Assembly (NCBI GenBank): GCA_018433865.1
Contig: JAHDQJ010000002.1
Location: 124,001 to 188,000 of the forward strand
From: Spirochaetales bacterium
GTDB taxonomy: Bacteria > Spirochaetota > Spirochaetia > Sphaerochaetales > Sphaerochaetaceae
Reading direction: 5' to 3'
DNA length: 64,000 nt
Below, one piece after another: positions 36,873 to 45,430 of the stretch. Numbering within the stretch: position 1 is the stretch's first letter; every line of letters begins with the position of its first letter. A model generated the notes under the pieces. That model was not told the DNA's origin. It worked only from the letters and a program-made list of their open reading frames with translations, and ran no database searches. The position numbers and the translations under genes were made by a program.

Positions 36873-37970
36873 ATGAAAACTGCAAAGAACCTTCGCTCTC
36901 GCATGCTTTGCATGCTTGTCCTCACGATTGTCGTGGCACACAACGCATTCGCCGATCCCCTGTTCGGCTTCCAACTCAGTCCCGGATCTCCGCTTCACCG
37001 CCCCTATCTTGCGGATCCGTTCAATACCGATTTCGCATTGAACTATGTGATGCTCGACTCCGCTGAGTCCCGTCCCGCATACCTTTACAAGGTGAAGGAG
37101 GTTGACGGAGCGGTCACCTATGAAGGGTATGACATCGACCAGTACTACACGAAAGGAACAACCATGCTCCAGATGCGGGCGGGTACGGCCATTCCCTTCG
37201 CCCGGATTTCCTTCAATGGAACACGAGTACTCCCATCGCTTGAAGTCGAGGCAGTGATGAGGGGAAGCTTCCGTTCCATGTTCTTTGCCTACAGCGGTAC
37301 CGACAACCTCGGTTTCGACGGGACCTACTCCTACGGGGCGAGTGCCAAGGTAGGCAGCTTCCTCACCCTTTTCTACGGGCGAAAGCACCACTCCGGACAC
37401 ATGGGTGACGAGATCCTGATGAAAGTGGAGGAACGGGTAGCACACACGGGACCTTCATTGTTCGAGAATACCCTGATCGACTATGTACGTCAGGATCCCA
37501 TCACTTATGCGGTGTCCTTGAGCCCGATGCAGAATATCAGGTTGTATGGGGAGCTCAGGATCGGAGATACGGGCCGGATCCTCAAGCCCCGATTCAGCAG
37601 CCCCGATGCGATCGAGGATGGCTATCGTGGGCGAGAGATCGAGGTGGGAACCGAACTCAGCTTTCCCATTCCCCTGCTCGGGGACTTCAGCCTTGCGTTC
37701 GACATGATCTTCCATGAGGTGGGGAAATTCGTTCCCGTGGGTAGCGGAGCGCTGAAGAACGGTGAGTACCAGAACTATAGCTTCGTCTATGACAAGGAGG
37801 CTCCCTGGGAGACTGAGATCCAGATCGTTGTCGCACAGGCGCTCTCACGGAGAACCGATGGGATGAAAGCGAGACTCATGGCAACGTATCACAAGGGAAG
37901 ATTCCCGCTGTTCGCATTCCACATGAGCAAAGGATCGTACCTGGCAGTCGGTGCATCATTCAGTTTCTAA
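36873..37970 (+). CDS. Secreted outer-membrane beta-barrel-like protein, unknown function
   Basis: Protein of 365 residues with the signal peptide MKTAKNLRSRMLCMLVLTIV...AFA, cleaved before DPLFGFQLSPGSP. The mature part lacks Cys and membrane helices, has alternating polar/aromatic strands, and ends GSYLAVGASFSF with a terminal Phe, the usual C-terminal signature of an outer-membrane barrel. I do not recognise the family (it resembles DUF1207-type spirochaete proteins only loosely). ATG 36873 was chosen for the signal peptide; the ribosome site is weak (AAGGGG 12 nt upstream) and the frame is open to a GTG at 36792. Confidence 0.7.
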   Translation: MKTAKNLRSRMLCMLVLTIVVAHNAFADPLFGFQLSPGSPLHRPYLADPFNTDFALNYVMLDSAESRPAYLYKVKEVDGAVTYEGYDIDQYYTKGTTMLQMRAGTAIPFARISFNGTRVLPSLEVEAVMRGSFRSMFFAYSGTDNLGFDGTYSYGASAKVGSFLTLFYGRKHHSGHMGDEILMKVEERVAHTGPSLFENTLIDYVRQDPITYAVSLSPMQNIRLYGELRIGDTGRILKPRFSSPDAIEDGYRGREIEVGTELSFPIPLLGDFSLAFDMIFHEVGKFVPVGSGALKNGEYQNYSFVYDKEAPWETEIQIVVAQALSRRTDGMKARLMATYHKGRFPLFAFHMSKGSYLAVGASFSF

Positions 37971-37987
37971 GTTGCTTCGTTCCCTGA

Positions 37988-38593
37988 TCAGTCGAACCTT
38001 TCCATGAATGAAGAGATATCCCTCGATGAGAATCCTTTCCTGAAGAGCAGCTGACGTATCTGTTCTTTTTGGTCCGCCCCTTTTCGCAACAGCTTCATGC
38101 AAGCTTTCTGCATGGCCTCATTGACCGCATCCTCATCGGAGAACCAACGGGAAAGCACCTCAGTGGCGACCGTGCGCTCGACCCCCTTCTGCTGCAATCG
38201 TCGGAGCAACAGGCTCGAGCCCTCAGGATTCTTGCGTTGCCGGGAAGCGACGAACTGTTCGGCGAATCGCTCGTCGCTGAGAGACTTCTCCGTTTCAAGC
38301 CGATCGAGTTCAGCAACGATCATGTCGGAAGGAAACTCCTTCATGCGAAGCTTCAGTTCCAACTCCTTTCTGGTATGCTCACGCATCGCAAGATAATCCA
38401 ACGCTTTCTGCCTGAGCCGTATGCCCACGATTTTCTGCCGCAGGGACTCGAACTGCTGGAGGGATAGCTCGTCTCCTTCATGTAACGAGAATTGGGAAAG
38501 TTGGGACTCTGGAATGAAAAAAGAGGAGCCTTCGACAGGAACGGCAAAGAAACCGTCCTGTGAAGCTCCCCTTCGAATGGTGGCGAACACCAT
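37988..38593 (-). CDS. recX: Regulatory protein RecX
   Basis: Modulator of RecA, 201 residues. The C-terminal two thirds follow the RecX helical-repeat pattern: ALDYLAMREHTRKELELKLRMK, LSDERFAEQFV and LLRRLQQKGVERTVATEVL. The N-terminal about 50 residues are less conserved. AAGGA precedes the ATG, 15 nt after the rpsI stop, so it is in the rplM-rpsI transcript. recA is not in the window. Placement after ribosomal protein genes is unusual and may keep RecX constitutive. Confidence 0.82.
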   Translation of the reverse strand: MVFATIRRGASQDGFFAVPVEGSSFFIPESQLSQFSLHEGDELSLQQFESLRQKIVGIRLRQKALDYLAMREHTRKELELKLRMKEFPSDMIVAELDRLETEKSLSDERFAEQFVASRQRKNPEGSSLLLRRLQQKGVERTVATEVLSRWFSDEDAVNEAMQKACMKLLRKGADQKEQIRQLLFRKGFSSRDISSFMERFD

Positions 38594-38608
38594 CGGAAAT
38601 CCTTGCGC

Positions 38609-39025
38609 TTAGCGCTTGGAGAACTGGAACTTGCGGCGTGCTCCGGGCTGACCGTACTTCTTGCGCTCGACCATGCGCGAATCACGGGTCATGAAACCGT
38701 TGGCGTGAAGCGCCGGCCTGTTGGCCTCGTCGTACTCGCACAGGGCACGGGCGATACCGTGACGGCATGCACCCGCCTGACCGGTGGGACCGCCGCCGGA
38801 AACGTTGATCACCAAGTCGAACTTGGCGAGGTTGTCAGTCACATCGAGCGGCTGCTTCACCATGTAGACGTACAGGGGATTGCCGAAGTACTCGTCGACG
38901 TTGCGGCCGTTGATGGTGATCTTGCCTTCGCCATCGCGCAAGTAGACACGAGCGACCGCAGTCTTGCGGCGACCGGTACCGAGCCCGAGATTCACATTCT
39001 GTTTTTCGCTTTTCTTCGTTGCCAC
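38609..39025 (-). CDS. rpsI: Ribosomal protein S9
   Basis: 30S subunit protein uS9, 138 residues. The core [19 protein letters not shown] and the C-terminal tail [15 protein letters not shown], whose final Lys-Arg reaches the P-site tRNA, are intact. The start is GTG at 39025 behind CAGGAG. It follows rplM by 15 nt, the near-universal L13-S9 pairing. Confidence 0.97.
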   Translation of the reverse strand: MATKKSEKQNVNLGLGTGRRKTAVARVYLRDGEGKITINGRNVDEYFGNPLYVYMVKQPLDVTDNLAKFDLVINVSGGGPTGQAGACRHGIARALCEYDEANRPALHANGFMTRDSRMVERKKYGQPGARRKFQFSKR

Positions 39026-39040
39026 TTTCCTGCTCCTGCC

Positions 39041-39469
39041 TTAGATTTCCACCTGGATGGGCTGCTGTGCTGCATGCGGATGGGTATCTCCGGCATACAC
39101 TTTCATGTTGGTGAACAGCTTGTTCCCCAAAGGACCCTTGGGAAGCATGCCCTTGACAGCGTGCTCCATCGGGAAGGTCGGCTTGCGGACGACCATGTCA
39201 GCATACGACTCGGTGGTCAGGCCACCCGGATAATTGGAGTGACGATAATACATCTTGTCCTGATACTTGTTGCCAGTAAGCGCAGCCTTCGCAGCGTTGA
39301 TGATGATCACGAAGTCGCCCATGTCCTGGTGAGGAACATACTCAGGCTTGTTCTTGCCACGGAGAATCCGCGCGGCAGCAACTGCCACACGACCCAATTC
39401 CTTTCCTTCGGCGTCGATCACATACCACTTCTTCACGATCGTTGCCGGTTTTACAAATATAGTCTTCAT
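39041..39469 (-). CDS. rplM: Ribosomal protein L13
   Basis: 50S subunit protein uL13, 142 residues, with WYVIDAEGKELGRVA, GDFVIIINAAKAALTG, the YYRHSNYPGG loop and AVKGMLPKGPLG. The leader carries a small hairpin 1 nt before the ATG with the GGG of the ribosome site in its loop, where L13 feedback could act. Confidence 0.97.
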   Translation of the reverse strand: MKTIFVKPATIVKKWYVIDAEGKELGRVAVAAARILRGKNKPEYVPHQDMGDFVIIINAAKAALTGNKYQDKMYYRHSNYPGGLTTESYADMVVRKPTFPMEHAVKGMLPKGPLGNKLFTNMKVYAGDTHPHAAQQPIQVEI

Positions 39470-39470
39470 C

Positions 39471-39486
39471 TACATAACCCTATGTA
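39471..39486 (-). promoter_or_regulatory. Small hairpin abutting the rplM start codon
   Basis: TACATA (39486-39481 on the minus strand) pairs with TATGTA (39476-39471), loop GGGT. The only ribosome-site-like bases are in the loop. It is a candidate translational control site. Confidence 0.4.
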
Positions 39487-39535
39487 CAAGGAAGGACTGG
39501 CCTCCCTCGTGTAATATTCCGCAATCAGCGGTGTA

Positions 39536-39564
39536 TCGTTACACATTTTCCCAATGTATGTCAA
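39536..39564 (-). promoter_or_regulatory. rplM operon promoter
   Basis: Minus-strand TTGACA (39564-39559) and TAACGA (39541-39536), 17-nt spacer, leader about 60 nt. Confidence 0.62.
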
Positions 39565-39579
39565 TACATGGCGATAGTT

Positions 39580-40425
39580 TCACACCTTCACGAGATACTT
39601 TCCGGCTACCTGCGCGAACGCTGCGATCTCACCATCCGTCCAATACGGAGGCAGGATCATCGGTATCCCGCTGCCGGGGGGCAACACCACGTTCGCAGCC
39701 AAAGCCGCCGCATGGAATTCCCGGTATGCCGCCTCGTCAAGACCGCTCATGCAATACGGACCGCACGAACGGGCCATCATCGGATGCAACGCCGTCTCCC
39801 GGAAGAACCGCTTCTTCTGCTCACTGCCCATCGACAACAACGAACCCACGGTCTTGACCATGAGGTCGAGGACCAAAGGCGAGATGGCATCGGATGGTGG
39901 CAGCTCGTCGGCAAGGGCCGCATCCCTGACGCACACGATCTCGCAGACAAAATTCCCTGGGAAAGGAAGGATTGGGATGAGGACCTCGGCAGTGACCTCA
40001 ACATCTGCAAGAAATGGACGCCAAAAGGCTACGGACTGACCGGCTTCGATATCGGCGACAGCAGGATCGGCGATGACGAGTGGAGCATCACCTGAACCGA
40101 AAACCTGTTGCAACGCCTCTACCGCGTGGCGCCGATTGTCATAAAGACGCACGGCGCGATACGTGGGCAGCAGCCGTTCCACTATCTTTTCGAGCCTTCC
40201 CCGGTGGACTGTCGGATACTCGGCGAGCAGGCCACGCGAGGCGGTTCCCTTGATCGCACGAAGCATTCCGTCAGGCCTGTGCCCAAGGATTGCCCTACCA
40301 TGGTTCTGAAAAAAATCGAGGTATCGCACGCCATCACGGTCATACAGGTGGTACTCCCGGGCGCGGACGACAAGAGGCATACTATATGGAGGATGACTGT
40401 CTTGTCTACCCATAAGGGGCATCAT
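39580..40425 (-). CDS. Degenerate class III aminotransferase-fold protein, probably non-catalytic
   Basis: Protein of about 281 residues. The N-terminus EYHLYDRDGVRYLDFFQNHGRA (shortened family signature) is that of class III aminotransferases such as GSA aminomutase, and the tail PPGSGIPMILPPYWTDGEIA fits the small C-terminal domain. Between them the usual large PLP-binding domain is reduced: there is no DEVQ motif and no catalytic Lys region. The protein is about 150 residues shorter than active relatives. The ATG at 40425 lies 1 nt after the uvrD stop, suggesting coupling; ATG 40380 is an alternative. Function unknown. Confidence 0.62.
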   Translation of the reverse strand: MMPLMGRQDSHPPYSMPLVVRAREYHLYDRDGVRYLDFFQNHGRAILGHRPDGMLRAIKGTASRGLLAEYPTVHRGRLEKIVERLLPTYRAVRLYDNRRHAVEALQQVFGSGDAPLVIADPAVADIEAGQSVAFWRPFLADVEVTAEVLIPILPFPGNFVCEIVCVRDAALADELPPSDAISPLVLDLMVKTVGSLLSMGSEQKKRFFRETALHPMMARSCGPYCMSGLDEAAYREFHAAALAANVVLPPGSGIPMILPPYWTDGEIAAFAQVAGKYLVKV

Positions 40426-40426
40426 A

Positions 40427-42679
40427 TCAGTCACGGGCCAATTTCTCAAGCACGACATTCTCCGAGAAGAACGTCGTGACCTTCCCCGTGGAGAAACGCA
40501 CGTCGACCATTTCCTTGCCACGGACTGTCCGCACGCCTTGCACCTCGCCTTCGCCGAAGATGTCGTGGTAGACCCGGTCGCCGAGTTCGAAGGATCCTTT
40601 CGGTCCTTGGGAGGGCCTCTTCGATCCGTTCGATGAGAATTGCCTGACCGGATCGAGGATGATGTTCGCATTCCGTCCCATTCCCTTGCGAAGCGCACCG
40701 CCGTACGAATCCTGGCGCCTCCTGCGCTCCTCCAGCATGCTCTGCCCTCCGTACGGGGAGGTCGAGCCGACCGGCAGGCCCTCGATCTCGAGCAGATCCT
40801 TGGGAATCTCGGCAAGAAACCGGGAGGGAATCTGATAATTGCTTTTTCCCCACATGGTCCTCCGGTTGCACGAGAAGAGGAAGAGCTGTTTTCGCGCACG
40901 GGTGATCGCCACATAGAAGATACGGCGCTCCTCCTCGATATCTGCGTCGCTTTCGCTCGCCTTGCCAGGGAACAGTCCCTCCTCGAGCCCGGTGATGAAG
41001 ACCCGGTCGAACTCGAGTCCCTTGGTGTTGTGCATCGTGATCAGCGAGACACCCGGCTTGTCGGAGGGATCCTTGTGGCCGATCGTCGTGGGGTCGAGCA
41101 TGAGGGATTCGAGGAACATGCCCAGCCCCTCCCGACCCGCAGGGTATTCCGACACGGTCGTGACCAATGTGCCGAGGTTCTCGGTCTTGTCGGTCTTGTT
41201 CCGCTCGTCCTGGTCACGGTAGTAGGCGATCAAGCCCGATTCCTCGAGCAGGAACTGCAAGGCCTCCGCGTTGTCCACCTCAAGCCGTCGGGCGGCTTCA
41301 CCGAACAAGGCGGCGAACCGGGAAGCACCCGCAGCTGCCTTTCCCGTGAGCACTCCCTCCTGGACGGCAACCTCCAGCGCATCGACCAGACTGATGTTCC
41401 GCCGGAACGCAAGATCGGTCACGCGATCGACCGAGACATCCCCGACGCCCCGTGCAGGCTTGTTCACCATTCTCTTGAAATTCACCTCATCGTTGTGGTT
41501 CATGACGAGAGAGAGCAGCGCGAGCGCATCCTTGACCTCCTCTCGGTCGTAGAAACGCAAGGCTCCGATAACCTTGTACGGGATGCCGCTTTGGGTGAAG
41601 AGGGTCTCGAAGGCCACCGATTGCGCGTTGGTCCGGTAGAGAACCGCCGCGTCATCATAGGAACCGCTCTTTCGCAACTCCATCGCAACCCGCAACGCCT
41701 CGTTGCGCTCATCGGAGAGATAGACAAGCGTGCATGGCTGACCATCAGCCTTCTCGGTCCACAGTGTCTTGGGGTGTCTCCCCGTATTGTGGGAAATCAC
41801 GTTTGCCGCGACTGCAAGTATGCGTTTCGACGAACGATAGTTCTGTTCCAGCTTCACGATGCGCGTATTCGGATACACATCGGGAAAGGAGAGGATGTTT
41901 TCCACCTCTGCACCACGGAAACGATAGATGCTCTGGTCATCATCACCGACGACACAGATGAAGGTCCCGGGACCGACCAAGCTCTTCAGCAGCGTGAACT
42001 GGGAGATATTGGAGTCCTGGTACTCATCGACCAGGATCATCCTGAACCGCCTGCGTATCATCGTGGCGACACGCGTGTCCCGCTCGAGCAGCTCGATGGA
42101 CCTGCCGATGAGATCGGCGAAGTCGACATTCCCCACTTGGCGGAGCCTCTTCTCATACGCTTCGAACTGACGGGCGAAGCTTGCATCCTTCCTGAAATCG
42201 GCAAGATCGGGGCTTTCGGGTGACAGTCCCATGTCCTTGGCCAGGGAGATCGCCTTCGCGACCGGAGAGAGCTCGGTCTTCTTGCTGCCGGGGAAACAGG
42301 AGGCGAGCAGGGAGAGCGAGTCCTCGTCATCATAGATACTGAACGAACTGTCCAAACCTATCGAGGAGCCGTAGCGCCGCAAGAGCCATGCACCGAAGGA
42401 GTGGAAGGTCCGGATATGCATCTCCGACAGATCCATATCGCCGAGCATCCGTCCGACACGATCCTTCATCTCCTTCGCCGCCCGGTTGGTGAACGTGACG
42501 GCGAGGATCTCCCAGGGCTTCAAGCCGAGCACGTCGATCGCATAGGCGATTTTGGTGGTGATCACGCGGGTCTTGCCGGAACCGGCGCCCGCAAGGACCA
42601 ACAACGGCCGTCCGTTCTCAAGCACCGCCTCACGCTGCGGTCCGTTCAACTCCTCGAGATAGCGGTCGATCCGACTCAT
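40427..42679 (-). CDS. pcrA: UvrD/PcrA-family ATP-dependent DNA helicase
   Basis: 3'-5' superfamily 1A helicase of 750 residues, used in excision repair and in removing RecA or stalled polymerase. Walker A AGAGSGKT (30-37), Walker B LVDEYQDSN, motif III GDDDQSIYRFRGA, motif IV region EQNYRSSKRIL, motif V VSLITMHNTKGLEFDRVF and motif VI YVAITRARKQL are present. The Tudor-like C-terminal domain FELGDRVYHDIFGEGEVQGV binds RNA polymerase in PcrA. Start overlaps the rimO stop (ATGA). Confidence 0.94.
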   Translation of the reverse strand: MSRIDRYLEELNGPQREAVLENGRPLLVLAGAGSGKTRVITTKIAYAIDVLGLKPWEILAVTFTNRAAKEMKDRVGRMLGDMDLSEMHIRTFHSFGAWLLRRYGSSIGLDSSFSIYDDEDSLSLLASCFPGSKKTELSPVAKAISLAKDMGLSPESPDLADFRKDASFARQFEAYEKRLRQVGNVDFADLIGRSIELLERDTRVATMIRRRFRMILVDEYQDSNISQFTLLKSLVGPGTFICVVGDDDQSIYRFRGAEVENILSFPDVYPNTRIVKLEQNYRSSKRILAVAANVISHNTGRHPKTLWTEKADGQPCTLVYLSDERNEALRVAMELRKSGSYDDAAVLYRTNAQSVAFETLFTQSGIPYKVIGALRFYDREEVKDALALLSLVMNHNDEVNFKRMVNKPARGVGDVSVDRVTDLAFRRNISLVDALEVAVQEGVLTGKAAAGASRFAALFGEAARRLEVDNAEALQFLLEESGLIAYYRDQDERNKTDKTENLGTLVTTVSEYPAGREGLGMFLESLMLDPTTIGHKDPSDKPGVSLITMHNTKGLEFDRVFITGLEEGLFPGKASESDADIEEERRIFYVAITRARKQLFLFSCNRRTMWGKSNYQIPSRFLAEIPKDLLEIEGLPVGSTSPYGGQSMLEERRRRQDSYGGALRKGMGRNANIILDPVRQFSSNGSKRPSQGPKGSFELGDRVYHDIFGEGEVQGVRTVRGKEMVDVRFSTGKVTTFFSENVVLEKLARD

Positions 42680-44040
42680 CGCGACGCTCCGCCGGAGAGG
42701 GGAATGGCCTCAAGATCGATGCCGTTCACCCGAGAGATCCCGCACCGGACCATCGTTCCGGGAACCAGGTTGCGTCCCATGACCACGGTCAAGCCGTCGA
42801 CCTCGGGTGCTTGGTGGGCGGTCCGTCCGATCGCAAGGTCCTCGCCCTCGACCAATTCTTCGATCAGGACATCCTGCTCGGTCCCGACAAAACGCTGCAG
42901 ACGATCCATCGTGAGCTTCTGCTGGATCGACTCCAGTTCTTTCTGCCATCGTGCGGCTCTCTTCCCCATCGCCTTGTGTTCCGTCGCGGTCCTGTCACGG
43001 TATGCGGGGGTCCCCTCCTCCCTCGAGTAGACGAATGAGCCGACCCAATCCAGCCGGGCTTCCTCGACGAACCGTTTCAGCGTAGCGAAGGTCTGGTCCG
43101 TCTCCCCCGTGAATCCGATCATGAACGTGGAACGCACGGTCGCTTCGGGAAGGACGGTCCGGATCGATTCAACCAACTCCAGGTAGGTGCGGCTGTCACC
43201 AAGACGTCCCATGGGACGCAATACATCGGGGTGAGCGTGCTGGAACGGGATGTCGAAATAGGGAATGACTTTCGGATTCTCCGCTACGAAAGCCGGCAAT
43301 TCGCGGGGAAAGGCATCGGGGTGGATGTAGAGCATCCGGATGCGGAAGTCTCCCTCGATGGCAACCAAGGCCTCAAGCAACCTCAGGAATTGTGAGCGCT
43401 TCTGCTCACCGTCGGTTCCATAGGCGGCCAGGTCCTGTGCGATCAGGTTGATTTCCCGGATACCCGAACCGACCAGACGCTCAGCCTCCCCGATGATGGC
43501 GTCGAACGGACGGGAACGCAAGGAGCCGCGGATCAGCGGGATCGCGCAGTAACGGCAGCGGTGGTTGCACCCTTCCGATATCTTCAGATATGCGGAGCCG
43601 GGAAAGTTGAACAGCTTCCCCCGCCTGTCGCTCTCCTCGGTGATCAGCGGATAGGCTGGCAAGTCAACCACCCGTTCCCCGGCCAAGATGCGCCGTACGA
43701 GGCCAGTGATGTGGCGCAGGTCCCGGTTGCCGAAAATCCCATCTGCCTCGACCAGCTCCTTCTCGAGCTCTTTGCCATACCGTTGGCTGAGACAACCGGT
43801 CATGATGATCTTTGCCTGGGGATATTGCTCGCGCAATGCGAAGAAGGTGTTGACCGATTCTTCCCTGGCACTCTCGATGAAGCCGCAGGTATTGACGAGG
43901 ATCACATCGGCCTGGTCGGCATTGTCGACGGAGAGACAACCCGATCCGACCAATTCATCCACCATGACCTCCGCGTCGACTTGGTTCTTTGCACAGCCCA
44001 GGTTCTCCACATAGATGCGCTTGCCGCCGATACCTTCCAT
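42676..44040 (-). CDS. rimO: Ribosomal protein S12 methylthiotransferase RimO
   Basis: Radical SAM enzyme of 454 residues that adds a methylthio group to Asp88 of S12. The N-terminal UPF0004 cluster ligands Cys16, Cys52 and Cys83 and the radical SAM triad CNHRCRYC (Cys158, Cys162, Cys165) are intact; a TRAM domain forms the C-terminus. I chose ATG 44040 because GGAGG lies 5 nt upstream and the family start MEGIGGKRIYVENLGC follows. MiaB is the close alternative; NLGCAKNQVD and the loss of the MiaB-specific GCQMN favour RimO. Confidence 0.93.
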   Translation of the reverse strand: MEGIGGKRIYVENLGCAKNQVDAEVMVDELVGSGCLSVDNADQADVILVNTCGFIESAREESVNTFFALREQYPQAKIIMTGCLSQRYGKELEKELVEADGIFGNRDLRHITGLVRRILAGERVVDLPAYPLITEESDRRGKLFNFPGSAYLKISEGCNHRCRYCAIPLIRGSLRSRPFDAIIGEAERLVGSGIREINLIAQDLAAYGTDGEQKRSQFLRLLEALVAIEGDFRIRMLYIHPDAFPRELPAFVAENPKVIPYFDIPFQHAHPDVLRPMGRLGDSRTYLELVESIRTVLPEATVRSTFMIGFTGETDQTFATLKRFVEEARLDWVGSFVYSREEGTPAYRDRTATEHKAMGKRAARWQKELESIQQKLTMDRLQRFVGTEQDVLIEELVEGEDLAIGRTAHQAPEVDGLTVVMGRNLVPGTMVRCGISRVNGIDLEAIPLSGGASR

Positions 44041-44485
44041 CAAATCCTCCAACACACCCATGGGGTGCACCGGCAAGTCTGGTCCATCATCGACGAAAGT
44101 GTCAAGTGTACCGCAGCAAGCAGATCCATGAGATGCCACGATGACGATCCAGGTTCCTCTCCCGCTGTGGTGCCATGCAGTCCATCCGGAATGGCATGAG
44201 AGCAATATTCTCCGGAATTCGCACCATCTATATATTCATTCAATATTTGTAAATGATTCAATTACGTTATTGACAGTCCATCGCATCATTGTAGTCCATA
44301 CCATCCAAAAATTGGCTCCACAGTGGTTTAGAAGATGATAATCATGACTGTGACCACGATTCTTACGATTTTTATTGACGCCCATCTCTCAATGGTATAT
44401 CCGTTTACTTGCATAACTAAGCATCTTGGTATACTATCGGTCCGTATGCGCAAATTCTATTTTTCTCATTGTCGTGAGGTTTACA
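44041..44485. other. Intergenic region between divergent rimO and oppB
   Basis: 445 bp with no credible gene. 44225-44330 is AT-rich. An extended -10 box, TGGTATACT (44427-44435), serves oppB, about 50 nt before its ATG; no good -35 precedes it (TTGCAT with a 15-nt gap). On the minus strand TTTACA/TATAGA-like elements near 44230-44260 and TTGACA near 44100 are possible rimO promoters, none convincing. Confidence 0.5.
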
Positions 44486-45415
44486 ATGACTAAATACATC
44501 ATCAGACGACTGTTAGGAATCATTCCTACGCTCTTGGTGATCATCACCATCAGTTTCTTCATCGTCCGGGTCGCTCCCGGCGGACCGTTCGACGGGGAAA
44601 GGGCCTTGCCCGAGGTCGTCAAGCGGAACATCGAAGCCAAGTACCATATGAACGATCCCCTGATCGTCCAGTACGGACGCTACATGTTCGATGTGCTCAG
44701 GGGAGATCTCGGTCCCTCCTACCGGTACAAGGACCATGATGTGAACTTCTATATCTTCCAAAGCCTGCCGAACTCAATGATCCTCGGGGTGATCGCCATC
44801 TCGATCTCCATACTCTTCGGCATCACCAGCGGCATGCTCGCCGCAGTGAGGCAGAATACGTGGGTCGACTACCTGAGCATGGCCTTGGCCGTGATAGGCA
44901 TTTCGGTCCCGCTGTTCGTCATCGGTCCGGTGCTGCAATATATATTCGCGATGAAACTGCAGTGGCTTCCCACCAGCGGATGGTTCACCGCCGGAGGAGG
45001 AATCAAGACCATCATCCTTCCCGCACTCACCCTCGCGTTCGCCGACTTTGCGACGATCGCGCGGTTGACACGTTCCAGCATGCTCGAAACCTTGCGCAGT
45101 GACTATATCAGGACAGCGAAGGCGAAGGGCATGAAGAGTTCCGCAATCATCTTCAAGCATTCCATGAAGGGTGCGATGCTTCCCATCGTAAGCTATCTCG
45201 GACCTGCCTTCGCCGGTATCATCACCGGATCGGTCGTCGTCGAGCAGGTTTTCCGCATCCCCGGTCTCGGCAAGTTCTTCGTGCAGTCCTCGTTCAATCG
45301 GGATTACACGTTGATCGTCGGCGTAGTCATTGTCTATTCGGTCATCCTGGTGATCATGAACTTCATCGTTGACATCGTCTACTCGCTGCTTGACCCACGC
45401 ATCACCTACAAATAG
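44486..45415 (+). CDS. oppB: Oligopeptide ABC transporter permease OppB
   Basis: Inner-membrane permease of 309 residues with six predicted membrane segments. The N-terminus MTKYIIRRLLGIIPTLLVII is typical of OppB/DppB, as are TRSSMLETLRSDYIRTAKAKG (EAA loop) and VVVEQVFRIPGLGKFFVQS. ATG 44486 follows GAGG by a few bases. First of the oppBCDF genes; pairs with the unusual OppC. Confidence 0.95.
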   Translation: MTKYIIRRLLGIIPTLLVIITISFFIVRVAPGGPFDGERALPEVVKRNIEAKYHMNDPLIVQYGRYMFDVLRGDLGPSYRYKDHDVNFYIFQSLPNSMILGVIAISISILFGITSGMLAAVRQNTWVDYLSMALAVIGISVPLFVIGPVLQYIFAMKLQWLPTSGWFTAGGGIKTIILPALTLAFADFATIARLTRSSMLETLRSDYIRTAKAKGMKSSAIIFKHSMKGAMLPIVSYLGPAFAGIITGSVVVEQVFRIPGLGKFFVQSSFNRDYTLIVGVVIVYSVILVIMNFIVDIVYSLLDPRITYK

Positions 45416-45430
45416 GACCGGAGAACCGAC

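Noticed and set aside
40426-40914. Upstream extension of the aminotransferase-like frame
   Set aside because: It runs antiphase within the uvrD/pcrA C-terminal region and its Arg/Ser-rich product has no family likeness; the gene is taken to start at 40425.
44041-44485. Possible small gene or tRNA in the rimO-oppB gap
   Set aside because: No cloverleaf arms with TTC-rich T-loop were found and the short frames lack ribosome sites and plausible composition.
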